From the NCBI GenBank assembly GCA_944325885.1, contig CALVBT010000003.1, positions 228,251 through 292,250 of the forward strand: DNA of 64,000 nt. Reading direction: 5' to 3'. The notes below the pieces were generated by a model. That model searched no databases and had not been told where the DNA came from. It was given only the letters and a program-made list of their open reading frames with translations. Positions 45,015 to 53,585 of the stretch are shown here, piece after piece. Origin of the DNA: Candidatus Gastranaerophilales bacterium (GTDB taxonomy: Bacteria > Cyanobacteriota > Vampirovibrionia > Gastranaerophilales > Gastranaerophilaceae). The stretch's first letter is position 1; every line of letters begins with the position of its first letter. Both the position numbers and the translations under genes were made by a program.

Positions 45015-45053
45015 AAAAAGCCCCTTCAAATCAAAAAAGGGGGCTTTTATTTT
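45015..45053 (+). terminator. Intrinsic terminator of the proline-rich gene
   Basis: Stem AAAGCCCCTT/AAGGGGGCTTT (one bulged G), A-rich loop, T-rich tail. Confidence 0.75.
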
Positions 45054-45122
45054 GCGCACAACGTAAGCTCAAAACAGCAAAAAACATAAAAAGCGAAGCC
45101 GCCACAATGATCTCAATGATAA

Positions 45123-46103
45123 TTACATTGCATTAAAAAATGCTGCTGCTTTGTCCGCTCTAATAAACTCCTGATTCGGGAACCTTTTTGCCAGATCGTC
45201 AATAATATTGTAATAAGCGTCATTGACTATTACATATTTGATTCCGTCATTCTGGATAAGTTTGTTTTTGGCACCGACTACTATAAAAGAGCCGTCACGA
45301 TAAGCGTGTCCGCCTGCCGTACCCAGCCCTGCGCCTGCACCTGCGCTCTCTGTGACAGCCAGCGGTGCTGTAAAAAACGCTCTGTTTTTGTCTATCCCTT
45401 TTGACAAAAGGGTATTCAGCTGTGCCAGCTGGTCTGCCACACCGATTTTTGCCAGTCCGTGTGCATCGAATTTTGATGCAATTTCAGGATTCAAATCATT
45501 CAAATATACAAATGCGTCGTAGTTTACGCCGGAGGGAACCTTAGAAGAGCCAAACGCCTTTTGATAAAGATTTTTCAATTCCTCTTTAGAAAAAGACGCT
45601 GCCTTTTGTTCAGGCTGTACAAACTTTTGGAAAATACTGTTTTTCCATCCGTTCAAGGCTGTATTTTCCTTTTTCAAGCCTGCAATTGCACTACCTGCGG
45701 TTCCTGTTATGTTTTTGAGTGCTTTTGTCAAAAACACGCTGAACAAGCCGTTCTCGCCGGTTTTAGAAAAAACGTTGTACAAATCTTTAAGATTATTTTT
45801 TTCAAGATAAATTTTTAATTCCTGAGGCGGCATATTAGTCTTTAATGCATTAAAGACCTCTGTCACGGTATTTGTTTTGTTAGATATTTCATCAAGAACA
45901 TTTGCTGCATCAACAACAGGTTTGTTTCCCAGATATTTTTGGACTTTTCCTTTATTTTTCAAAACAATTTCGTCACACCCGTCAAGTATATGCGGGTTGG
46001 ACATAGAAAAATTCACGTTTTCAACCTTATGCACCCCTTTTAGATTATACGGTGTGCTTTTTAACACAGATTGGAGAATTTTTTTACCTATTGCTAAAGA
46101 CAT
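45123..46103 (-). CDS. Hypothetical protein (326 aa)
   Basis: No family recognised. The N-terminal 230 residues are helical and polar. A glycine-rich turn (TESAGAGAGLGTAGGHAYRDGSF) sits at about 253-275, followed by a compact alpha/beta end (KYVIVNDAYYNIIDDLAKRF). There is no signal peptide, and nothing hydrophobic enough for a membrane helix. It converges with the proline-rich gene. No clear ribosome site. Confidence 0.65.
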   Translation of the reverse strand: MSLAIGKKILQSVLKSTPYNLKGVHKVENVNFSMSNPHILDGCDEIVLKNKGKVQKYLGNKPVVDAANVLDEISNKTNTVTEVFNALKTNMPPQELKIYLEKNNLKDLYNVFSKTGENGLFSVFLTKALKNITGTAGSAIAGLKKENTALNGWKNSIFQKFVQPEQKAASFSKEELKNLYQKAFGSSKVPSGVNYDAFVYLNDLNPEIASKFDAHGLAKIGVADQLAQLNTLLSKGIDKNRAFFTAPLAVTESAGAGAGLGTAGGHAYRDGSFIVVGAKNKLIQNDGIKYVIVNDAYYNIIDDLAKRFPNQEFIRADKAAAFFNAM

Positions 46104-46205
46104 AAAATTTCTTAAAAACTAACCTTATATATATAAACACAAAACACTAAAAAAAATTGCCAACTGTCACCGCCGTTGATTAAAATGCCCCTGCGGCAGA
46201 AAATA

Positions 46206-46214
46206 TGATATAAT
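46206..46214 (+). promoter_or_regulatory. Extended -10 promoter of lpd-lipA, seven bases from the ATG
   Basis: TGATATAAT at 46206-46214 matches the extended -10 form. ATG at 46222, no Shine-Dalgarno between. Confidence 0.5.
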
Positions 46215-46221
46215 TCTGGTT

Positions 46222-47580
46222 ATGATTTACGATTTATACGATTTAGGAATAATAGGCGGAGGGCCTGCCGGATACAGTGCAGCAATAAGAGCCGCACAAA
46301 AGGGTTTAAAGGTAATTTTGTTTGAAAAAGAGGCGATGGGAGGAGCGTGTCTGAACAAAGGCTGCATTCCGACAAAAACCATTCTCCACTGCACAGACCT
46401 GTACAAAAGCCTGAAAAAAGCTGACAAATTCGGAATAAACATATCAGACTGTTCTTATGATTATACAAAGATTTTTAATCGCAAAAATGAAATAGTTGAA
46501 AAACTCCAAAAATCATTAACAAAACTTGTCCTAAGCCACGGAGTAGAGATAGTTTTTGCAGAAGCAACAATAAAGGAACCGCACAAAATAGAAGTTGACA
46601 AAAATATTTATCAATGCAAAAACATTCTTCTATGCACAGGCGCAAGACCTATGAAAATTAACGGACTAGAGCCTGACGGAAAATTTATACTAACCTCGGA
46701 TGATATTTTGCAAATGCAGGAACCCGGGCAAAATATTTTAATCATAGGTTCAGGCGCAATCGGCACTGAATGGGCAAGAATCTTCAGCGCACTGGACAAA
46801 ACAGTAACCGTGATAGAACTTGCTGACAGGCTGCTGCCCGCTGCTGATACGGATGTTTCTCAAAGGCTGGAGCGATTATTCAAAAAAAGCAGGATAAAAT
46901 TCTTTACCGGCTGCAAAGTAGAAAGTGTTGAAAACAAAACAGTAACACTCTCAAACGGACAAACTCTCAGCCCTGACGTTATCCTTTGCGCTGCAGGCAG
47001 AGAGCCTGTTCTTCCAAAAAATGCGGAAATATTTGAAACCAACGGTAAGTTTATTAAAGTTGATAAAAATTTCAGGACAAATTTGCCTGATGTTTTTGCA
47101 ATCGGCGACATAAACGGAACCGTACAGCTGGCGCACAGTGCCGTGCATCAGGCAATCGGCGTGGTTGATTTTATAGCGGACAAAACACCCGTACATTTTG
47201 AAAAAGACAAAGTTCCGTCAGTAATTTACGGAAATCCTGAAATTGCCTGGGTAGGAAAAAGAGAACAAGACCTGACAGGCACTGAATACACTGTGTCGAA
47301 CTTTCCTGTTTCGGCTCTGGGAAAAGCTTTTGCAGATGATGAGATTGACGGATTTGTCAAAGTAATCTCCGTTGACGGCCGCATTGCAGGTGCGCACATT
47401 GTTTGTCCGGAGGCCTCGTCTTTGATTCACCAATTTGCACTGATGATTAACAACAAAATGACTGTTGATGAGGCTCTGGCCACTGTATTTGCTCATCCGA
47501 CATATTCCGAAGCCGTATTTGAATCCCTTCTCGGCTTGAAAAATCTGAGTTTGAGTCTGCCGGCTTCTAATACCAAATAG
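46222..47580 (+). CDS. lpd: Dihydrolipoyl dehydrogenase
   Basis: 452 aa. FAD site DLGIIGGGPAGYSAAIRAAQKG. Redox disulfide in GACLNKGCIPTKT. NAD site NILIIGSGAIGTEWARIFSALDKTVTVIE. FAIGDINGTVQLAHSAVHQAI, and the catalytic His-Glu pair in VFAHPTYSEAVFESL. It reoxidises lipoyl groups of 2-oxoacid dehydrogenases or of the glycine cleavage system; which one applies is not visible. lipA follows after 10 bases. Confidence 0.94.
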   Translation: MIYDLYDLGIIGGGPAGYSAAIRAAQKGLKVILFEKEAMGGACLNKGCIPTKTILHCTDLYKSLKKADKFGINISDCSYDYTKIFNRKNEIVEKLQKSLTKLVLSHGVEIVFAEATIKEPHKIEVDKNIYQCKNILLCTGARPMKINGLEPDGKFILTSDDILQMQEPGQNILIIGSGAIGTEWARIFSALDKTVTVIELADRLLPAADTDVSQRLERLFKKSRIKFFTGCKVESVENKTVTLSNGQTLSPDVILCAAGREPVLPKNAEIFETNGKFIKVDKNFRTNLPDVFAIGDINGTVQLAHSAVHQAIGVVDFIADKTPVHFEKDKVPSVIYGNPEIAWVGKREQDLTGTEYTVSNFPVSALGKAFADDEIDGFVKVISVDGRIAGAHIVCPEASSLIHQFALMINNKMTVDEALATVFAHPTYSEAVFESLLGLKNLSLSLPASNTK

Positions 47581-47590
47581 AGAAAAAACT

Positions 47591-48457
47591 ATGGAAAGAA
47601 AAAGATTACCTGATTATTTAAAAAGAGGAATTGTAGACACAGAGAAAACAAAACTCGTGCGCTCAATTTTGAAAAACAGATGCCTCAACACCGTATGCGA
47701 AGCAGCAAGATGCCCGAACAAAGCAGAATGCTATGCCAAAAACACTGCTACATTTTTGATTCTCGGCAACGTTTGCACAAGAAATTGCCGCTTTTGCAAT
47801 ATTTCAGGAGGAACCCCTCAGCCTCCGGACCCTTTAGAGCCGCAGCACGTTGCACAGGCAATAAAAGATTTGAATCTCAAATATGCGGTAATAACCTCTG
47901 TTACCCGTGATGACCTGCCTTTGCAGGGGGCTGATGTTTTCAGGGATGTGATTATACAAACAAAAAAACTTGTTCCGCAAATAAAGATAGAAGTATTGAC
48001 TCCTGATTTTGAAGGGGTGCATGACCTTATTGATATTGTTGTTGATGCAAAGCCAGATGTCCTTAACCACAACATAGAAACAGTCAGAAGGCTCTATCCC
48101 AAAGCCAGACCCATGGCTAAATATCACCGCTCACTCGACTTTTTGGCACATGCAAAAGAGCGTGACCCTTCAATGATTACAAAATCAGGGCTTATGGTAG
48201 GTCTTGGCGAAACTTTTGAAGAGCTTGAGCAAACATTTTTTGACTTAGATGCGGTAGGCTGTGACATTGTCACGGTCGGGCAGTACATGCAGCCGTCTAA
48301 AAAGCATCTTGAAGTTGAAAAGTATTACACAGAAGAAGACTTTGAAAAAATAAAATCACTTGCAAAAAAAGCAGGCATAAAAAATATTATTGCCTCAGGG
48401 CTGGTGCGCAGCTCCTACAGAGCCTTTGACTCATACTCATCCGCAACAACAATATAA
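47591..48457 (+). CDS. lipA: Lipoyl synthase
   Basis: 288 aa. CEAARCPNKAEC gives the auxiliary cluster cysteines. CTRNCRFCNI gives the radical SAM CX3CX2C. DLNLKYAVITSVTRDDLPLQGAD, HNIETVRRLYPKAR, KSGLMVGLGET, TVGQYMQPSKKHLEV follow, and the essential C-terminal Ser is in GLVRSSYRAF. It inserts two sulfurs into protein-bound octanoyl groups. Paired with lpd, it supports a lipoylated enzyme somewhere in the genome, plausibly glycine cleavage feeding the Wood-Ljungdahl folate pool (inference). Confidence 0.95.
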   Translation: MERKRLPDYLKRGIVDTEKTKLVRSILKNRCLNTVCEAARCPNKAECYAKNTATFLILGNVCTRNCRFCNISGGTPQPPDPLEPQHVAQAIKDLNLKYAVITSVTRDDLPLQGADVFRDVIIQTKKLVPQIKIEVLTPDFEGVHDLIDIVVDAKPDVLNHNIETVRRLYPKARPMAKYHRSLDFLAHAKERDPSMITKSGLMVGLGETFEELEQTFFDLDAVGCDIVTVGQYMQPSKKHLEVEKYYTEEDFEKIKSLAKKAGIKNIIASGLVRSSYRAFDSYSSATTI

Positions 48458-48541
48458 AAACTTCCGGCTGTTGACTATGTATAATACTTTAATTTAGAAT
48501 ATAATCAAGGCGTGTAAGTTTTAAGTATTGTGAGTTAAAAA

Positions 48542-49189
48542 TTGGATATTGCAACAAAAGCTGCTATAAGAAAAAGTCTGCTAGAGTACAACGAGCTTAT
48601 AGAAACCATTGCAAAAATTGAGTTTAAAAAGCTTTCCTCATCTTATCTTATTGATTTTTCAGAGCTTGTGAATATCGGTACACAGGTTGTGCATCATCTG
48701 TGTACAACGACAGAAGACATGTCAAAGTACAACAATTCTTACATCTCAACAGCAATAAAATGGGCAATAAGAAACGAAGTACGCCGCCGCTACAAATGGT
48801 ACTCACAAAAAACAAAAAGAGAAGTCATGCCAGAGGAAAACACCTCTTTTGACGTACAAACCGCCCACTCGGATATCAGAGAAGCTGTTTATAAAACAAT
48901 TTTGTCTATAGAAGAAATGGCTGACGCCGAAAATCCGACACAAATCAAAGACGATGCAAAAACGCCGGAGGAACTTGCCGACTTTAGCGAGATGAGCAAA
49001 GCTATAAAAGAAGCTATGAAGCACATTCCGCAAAGAGAACGTGACCTTATTGAGGCAAAATTCTTTCAAGACAAAAAACTCAGAGAACTGTCCGAGGATT
49101 TTGATATCTCGCCATCTCGTATCTCAAGAATAATTCAATCCGGCCTCAACAAAATAAGAAAAGAACTCGAAAAAAACAATTTAATATAG
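48542..49189 (+). CDS. Sigma-70 family RNA polymerase sigma factor, possibly flagellar sigma-28
   Basis: 215 aa with a TTG start (MDIATKAAIRK). A weak region 2 (IDFSELVNIGTQVVHHL... STAIKWAIRNEVRRRYKWYSQKTKRE) has the shape of the core-binding and -10 helices. Region 4 is clear: IPQRERDLIEAKFFQDKKLRELSEDFDISPSRISRIIQSGLNKIRKEL. The SPSRISRI recognition helix is close to the SESRVSQI of FliA-type factors. Regions 1 and 3 are short or absent. The identity as FliA is only a suggestion, but the window holds at least four sigma-28-type promoters. The last codons and stop lie in the repeat core. Confidence 0.8.
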   Translation: MDIATKAAIRKSLLEYNELIETIAKIEFKKLSSSYLIDFSELVNIGTQVVHHLCTTTEDMSKYNNSYISTAIKWAIRNEVRRRYKWYSQKTKREVMPEENTSFDVQTAHSDIREAVYKTILSIEEMADAENPTQIKDDAKTPEELADFSEMSKAIKEAMKHIPQRERDLIEAKFFQDKKLRELSEDFDISPSRISRIIQSGLNKIRKELEKNNLI

Positions 49190-49236
49190 TCAACTGACTC
49201 AGACTTGTATTAGATTTTCTTCACGCCCGAATAGAT
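49183..49236. repeat. Composite intergenic repeat, short copy R3
   Basis: AATATAGTCAACTGACTCAGACT followed by GATTTTCTTCACGCCCGA, the first two blocks of R2. The TAG of ATATAG is the stop codon of the sigma factor gene. Confidence 0.6.
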
Positions 49237-50255
49237 TAAGAAAACAGTGCTTTTACAAATTCCTGTGAGTCAAAGTCTTTTAAATCATCAATTTTTTCGC
49301 CGACACCGATTAATTTTACTGGCAGCTTCATCTCTTTTGCAATAGAAAGAATAATGCCGCCTTTTGCAGAACCGTCAAGTTTTGTCAGTGCAACGCAGGT
49401 CAAATTTACACATTCAGTAAACACCTGTGCCTGAGACAAACCGTTCTGTCCCGTGTTTGCATCAAGAACAAGAATAGATTCTCTCAAACTTTCCGGTGCA
49501 TTTTTGTCTATGACGGATTTGATTTTTGACAGTTCCTGCATAAGGTTGAACTTGTTTTGCAGCCTGCCTGCCGTATCAACAAGAATCACATCATAGTGTT
49601 CGTCTTTAGCTTTTTTTATTGCATCAAATACGACAGAAGCAGGATCCGCACCGTCATTGCGTACAATGTCAGCACCTGCTCTTTTGCTCCAGATGTCTAA
49701 TTGTTCTTCTGCGGCAGCACGGAAAGTATCACCAGCTGCAACAAGAACTCTCTTGCCCTGCTGTCTGAAACGGTTTGCCAGCTTCCCTATCAGGGTAGTT
49801 TTTCCGGCACCGTTTACGCCGACTATAAAATAAATATTTAATTCGTTTTCTCTGTAATTTAAAACATTGCTGCCGGCCTCATCAAGAATGCGGGAAAATT
49901 CGTTTTGCAAATATTCACGAACCTGAGAAGGTTTCATTTTATTTTGTTTTCTCAATTTGTCCACAATATCTGCAGCAGTGTTTACCCCGAGGTCTGCTTT
50001 TATGAGCAGCTCTTCCATGTCGTCCAGAATAAATTCATCAAACTCTTCTTCCTGTTCAATATGCTGCACAACATTGCCGACAAGCGACTGAGAGGTGTTT
50101 GCGATGGTATTTTTCAACGCATCAAAAGTAAGCGAAAATATATTCTTTTTCGGGGCAGGGGATTGCTCTTGCGCAGGTTCTTGCTGCGGCTGATTTTGAA
50201 CATCAGCTTCCATGTTTTGATTGTTTTCTGTTTTTTTCTTAAAAAAATCAAACAT
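49236..50255 (-). CDS. ftsY: Signal recognition particle receptor FtsY
   Basis: 339 aa. An acidic, Gln/Pro-rich N-terminal tail (10-40) precedes the N domain and the G domain: GVNGAGKTTLIGKLANRFRQQGKRVLVAAGDTFRAAAEEQL, VDTAGRLQNKFNLMQEL, TKLDGSAKGGIILSIA and the ending VKLIGVGEKIDDLKDFDSQEFVKALF. It brings SRP-ribosome complexes to the membrane. nusB is upstream with a 37-base gap. Confidence 0.97.
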   Translation of the reverse strand: MFDFFKKKTENNQNMEADVQNQPQQEPAQEQSPAPKKNIFSLTFDALKNTIANTSQSLVGNVVQHIEQEEEFDEFILDDMEELLIKADLGVNTAADIVDKLRKQNKMKPSQVREYLQNEFSRILDEAGSNVLNYRENELNIYFIVGVNGAGKTTLIGKLANRFRQQGKRVLVAAGDTFRAAAEEQLDIWSKRAGADIVRNDGADPASVVFDAIKKAKDEHYDVILVDTAGRLQNKFNLMQELSKIKSVIDKNAPESLRESILVLDANTGQNGLSQAQVFTECVNLTCVALTKLDGSAKGGIILSIAKEMKLPVKLIGVGEKIDDLKDFDSQEFVKALFS

Positions 50256-50292
50256 ATCCTGTCCCCGCCGGAAATCTTAACAAGACAACCGG

Positions 50293-50949
50293 TTAGTCTT
50301 TGTTTTCGTCAATAACTTTTCCTAAAATACCGTTGATAAACGAAGCAGAGTCATCTGTCGAATATTTTTTTGCAAGCTCAAGAGCCTCGTCCACAACTAC
50401 TTTAGAAGGAACACCTTCTATAAAAAGAAGTTCCGTAATAGCTATGCGCAAAATATCCTTGTCAATTTTAACAAGTCTGTCAATATCCCAGCCTCTGGCA
50501 AATTTCTGGATAAGAGCATCTACTTCTGAAGAATGTTCCTTAAAAGCAGAAGCTATCTGCAATACATAGCTCTTAACATCGCCTGTTTGCTCCAGAGCGG
50601 TCATTTCCGCAATCTCGAGTGCCAGCACAACTTTTTCTGAAATATTTAAAAGCTCTTCCAATCTGCCTGAAAGGTCAGATGTCATAGGCAGAGGAACAGG
50701 CACATTCTGTGCGTGCATAGGACGGGAAAGGTTTGTTTCGCTTTCAGCCTCATAAGTGTCAACATATTCTTTCATTGCATTTATGGAGCCTACGCATACC
50801 TTTAGCTCGTCAATAGCGTTGTTTGTCAGTGTTCTTACAGATTTCAAAATTATATCTTCAAATTCTGCCTGATTGTACTGGGCAAATTTTTTGTCAAACT
50901 GAGAAAATAATATTAAAGCGAGTTCTCTTGCAGCTCTTCTTGCTTGCAT
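50293..50949 (-). CDS. nusB: Transcription antitermination factor NusB, long form
   Basis: 218 aa, against about 140 in most bacteria. QARRAARELALILFSQFDKK starts the fold. The C-terminal half has IQKFARGWDIDRLVKIDKDILRIAITELLFIEGVPSKVVVDEALELAKKYSTDDSASFINGILGKV. The insertion at about 55-135 (VDTYEAESETNLSRPMHAQN, MTSDLSGRLEELLNISEK) lengthens it. My memory is that cyanobacterial NusB proteins are similarly long, which would fit the proposed host. AAGGATT precedes the ATG. Confidence 0.92.
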   Translation of the reverse strand: MQARRAARELALILFSQFDKKFAQYNQAEFEDIILKSVRTLTNNAIDELKVCVGSINAMKEYVDTYEAESETNLSRPMHAQNVPVPLPMTSDLSGRLEELLNISEKVVLALEIAEMTALEQTGDVKSYVLQIASAFKEHSSEVDALIQKFARGWDIDRLVKIDKDILRIAITELLFIEGVPSKVVVDEALELAKKYSTDDSASFINGILGKVIDENKD

Positions 50950-51135
50950 ATTTCAATCCTTTATTTAAATCATACTTGTATTTATTATAGACACAAAAAA
51001 ATCTTAAAAGAAACATTAAATTTGCAAGAAAATAAATATTTATATAAAATAATGTTTGCAAAGATTTCAAATAGTAGTCTGACAGTGTCGGCAATCACAA
51101 AATCTTGAGGATAAAAAGGAATAAAAAAAATTAAT

Positions 51136-51894
51136 ATGGAAGGTTTACAGAGTAAAAAAGAGCCTGTTCTGGGGTTTGAGGTAGATTTATTTACTTTTGA
51201 AGAAGCATTGCAGTGTGTTCACAACGCATTAAAAGAAAACCGCTCAATGCATATTGTGACAATAAATCCCGAAATGATAACAAACGGAAACAAAAATGAC
51301 GAATTCGGCAGAGTGCTGAATGAGGCAGACCTCACCATACCTGACGGCGTCGGGATAAAACTCGCCCTGAAAGTCAAAGGGATAAACCAAGAAGTTGTAC
51401 CCGGGGTCGATTTTTCAAAAAGGCTGATAGGAATTTGTGCCTTAGAAGGCTATACAATAGGTCTGCTCGGCGCAAAAGAAGAAATTGTACAAAAAGCTGC
51501 AGCAAATTTAAGAAACGAGTTTGAAAATCTTAATATTACTTATATAAGAAACGGATATTTTGACGAACAGCAAGAAGATATTATCCGGGGCGAGCTGACA
51601 GAAATCGCCCCCAGAGTGCTGTTTGTTGCACTGGGTTCACCCAAACAGGAGCTGTTTATTTCAAAACTCAAACAAAAAATGCCGCGCACTATTTTTATAG
51701 GAGTCGGCGGAAGTTTTGATGTATGGTCAGGGTGCGTAAAACGTGCGCCCGAGATTTATCAAAAAATGGGTCTGGAATGGTTGTACAGAACAGTAAAAGA
51801 GCCGTCGAGATTCAAAAGAATTTTCCCTGCTTTGCCTTTGTTCTTAATTCAGGTTATAATAGAAACAATCCAACAAAAAATCAAACAGGCTTAA
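51136..51894 (+). CDS. WecG/TagA/CpsF-family glycosyltransferase
   Basis: 252 aa. HIVTINPEMITNGNKNDEFG, LTIPDGVGIKLALKVKG, VVPGVDFSKRLI, IGLLGAKEEIVQKA, VLFVALGSPKQELFI and FIGVGGSFDVWSGCVKRAPEIYQKMGLEWLYRTVKEPSRFKR are family signatures. Members add N-acetylmannosamine (or its acid) to undecaprenyl-PP-GlcNAc. The wecB product would provide UDP-ManNAc, and the LCP protein could attach the finished polymer. It lacks true membrane helices. Start ATG 51136 with AAGGAAT 13 bases upstream. Confidence 0.9.
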   Translation: MEGLQSKKEPVLGFEVDLFTFEEALQCVHNALKENRSMHIVTINPEMITNGNKNDEFGRVLNEADLTIPDGVGIKLALKVKGINQEVVPGVDFSKRLIGICALEGYTIGLLGAKEEIVQKAAANLRNEFENLNITYIRNGYFDEQQEDIIRGELTEIAPRVLFVALGSPKQELFISKLKQKMPRTIFIGVGGSFDVWSGCVKRAPEIYQKMGLEWLYRTVKEPSRFKRIFPALPLFLIQVIIETIQQKIKQA

Positions 51895-51954
51895 CCGCCT
51901 GATACACACAAAACGGGGGAGTGTTTACCCGTCATATAAAAAGACTGGAAAATT

Positions 51955-52629
51955 ATGATACAACTAAGAGGCGTTACAAAAAAATATAAAAACAATTATG
52001 CACTGAAAAACATCAACCTTGACATTATGTCGGGCGAGTTTGTTTTTATCACGGGTTCATCCGGTGCAGGAAAATCCACCCTGATGAAGCTTTTGTATAA
52101 AGAAGAAACTCCGACCTCAGGCAGTGTAATGATTGGCGGAATAAATATTGCAAACCTGCCTTCAGAAAAAGTTCCGAACCTGAGAAGATGCATGGGGATT
52201 GTTTTTCAGGATTACAAACTGCTGATGAATCAGAGTGTCTATGACAACTGTGCATACGTAATAAGAACTCTCGGTATGAGTTCAAAAGAAATAGAAGCCC
52301 GTGTTACCGGTGCGCTGAAAGTCGTTGGACTTTTAGAAAAAATGAAAGCAAAACCGACAGAACTTTCAGGCGGTGAGCAGCAAAGAGTGTCCATTGCCCG
52401 TGCTATTGTAAACGGCCCGCCGCTTTTGATTGCGGATGAACCGACAGGCAACCTTGACCCCAAAAACTCCATGGAAATTATGCAGATTTTGGAACAGATT
52501 AACCAGAAAGGCATTACTGTCCTTGTGTCCACACACGACCACACAATGGTTAACTATTTTAGAAAAAGGGTGCTGACACTCGAGGACGGACAGATAATAA
52601 GAGATGTGCAGGCCGGAACCTATGAATAA
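51955..52629 (+). CDS. ftsE: Cell division ABC transporter ATP-binding protein FtsE
   Basis: 224 aa. Walker A GSSGAGKSTLMKLL, Q-loop GIVFQDYKLL, signature LSGGEQQRVSIARAI, Walker B LLIADEPTGNLD, His-switch VSTHDH. With FtsX it activates periplasmic peptidoglycan hydrolases at the septum. The ftsE-ftsX-HDOD order is probably one operon. Confidence 0.95.
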   Translation: MIQLRGVTKKYKNNYALKNINLDIMSGEFVFITGSSGAGKSTLMKLLYKEETPTSGSVMIGGINIANLPSEKVPNLRRCMGIVFQDYKLLMNQSVYDNCAYVIRTLGMSSKEIEARVTGALKVVGLLEKMKAKPTELSGGEQQRVSIARAIVNGPPLLIADEPTGNLDPKNSMEIMQILEQINQKGITVLVSTHDHTMVNYFRKRVLTLEDGQIIRDVQAGTYE

Positions 52630-52665
52630 TCATAGCCCCTCAGCCGCATTAACAGGAAGAAATAT

Positions 52666-53580
52666 ATGAGTGACGAGTCTACTAAAGCATTAATAAAAAA
52701 GAAAGTAAAAGCCCATATTCCAAAAGACTGGCTGAAAGAACTCAGAATAGTCTATCGCATCAGTCTGGAAACTATCTACGGAATAAAAAGAACAGGCTGG
52801 ATAAATCTAGCAATCATTACCACAATGGCTGCTATTTTAACGATTTTTGGCTCGCTGTTTCGCTTTACGCTTTCTTTAAACTCCTTTGTACACGAACTCG
52901 GCAACGTGCTTGAGATTTCTGTTTATGTAAAATCAGATACAAACACTGAAAATCTGGCAAAAGAAATAAGACAGCTCGAACACGTTGAAAGGGTAAAAAT
53001 CATACCAAAAGAAAAATCCTGGTCTGATTTAAAAAGAGAGTTTGATGTTCCGAATATAGAAAACCCTCTGCCTGATACACTGCACGTCAAGGTAGACAAA
53101 CCGGAAAATATAAACGCTGTATTTACAAAAATAAAGACCTACAACGGAGTAGAAGACCTCAATTACGCACAGGATATTGCAAAGAAAATGCAGTTCTTTA
53201 ACAACGTAATACACACAATAACTCTTGTTGTAGTCATACTTGTAGCTATTTTGACAATTACAATAATTAATAATACAATACAATTAGTTATTCAGTCCCG
53301 AAAAGAGGAAATAGAGATAATGCGCCTTATGGGTGTAAGCAACTGGTATATCAAGATTCCATTGATTATGCAGGGCGCAATTTACGGATTTTTGGGAGCA
53401 TTGATATCACTCGTGCCTTTAAATGCCGTAAACAACGGGTTAATAAATGTCCACAAGTTCTTTATGGTTCCGGCTCCGGTACTGGCTAACAATACTGTTA
53501 TACTGGTATTATTTATTATTGCAGTCGGCTTTGGTGCAGGCGGCAGTATGTTATCAATTAAAAAGCACTTACAGGTATAG
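52666..53580 (+). CDS. ftsX: Cell division ABC transporter permease FtsX
   Basis: 304 aa. Four membrane helices: about 45-70 (INLAIITTMAAILTIFGSLF), 185-208 (ITLVVVILVAILTITIIN), 235-260 and 275-295. The extracytoplasmic loop with EISVYVKSDTNTENLAKEIRQLEHVERVKIIPKEKSW is typical. IQSRKEEIEIMRLMGVSNWYIKIPLIMQGAIYGFLGALI is the coupling region. AGGAAG precedes the ATG. Confidence 0.94.
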   Translation: MSDESTKALIKKKVKAHIPKDWLKELRIVYRISLETIYGIKRTGWINLAIITTMAAILTIFGSLFRFTLSLNSFVHELGNVLEISVYVKSDTNTENLAKEIRQLEHVERVKIIPKEKSWSDLKREFDVPNIENPLPDTLHVKVDKPENINAVFTKIKTYNGVEDLNYAQDIAKKMQFFNNVIHTITLVVVILVAILTITIINNTIQLVIQSRKEEIEIMRLMGVSNWYIKIPLIMQGAIYGFLGALISLVPLNAVNNGLINVHKFFMVPAPVLANNTVILVLFIIAVGFGAGGSMLSIKKHLQV

Positions 53581-53585
53581 GGAAT

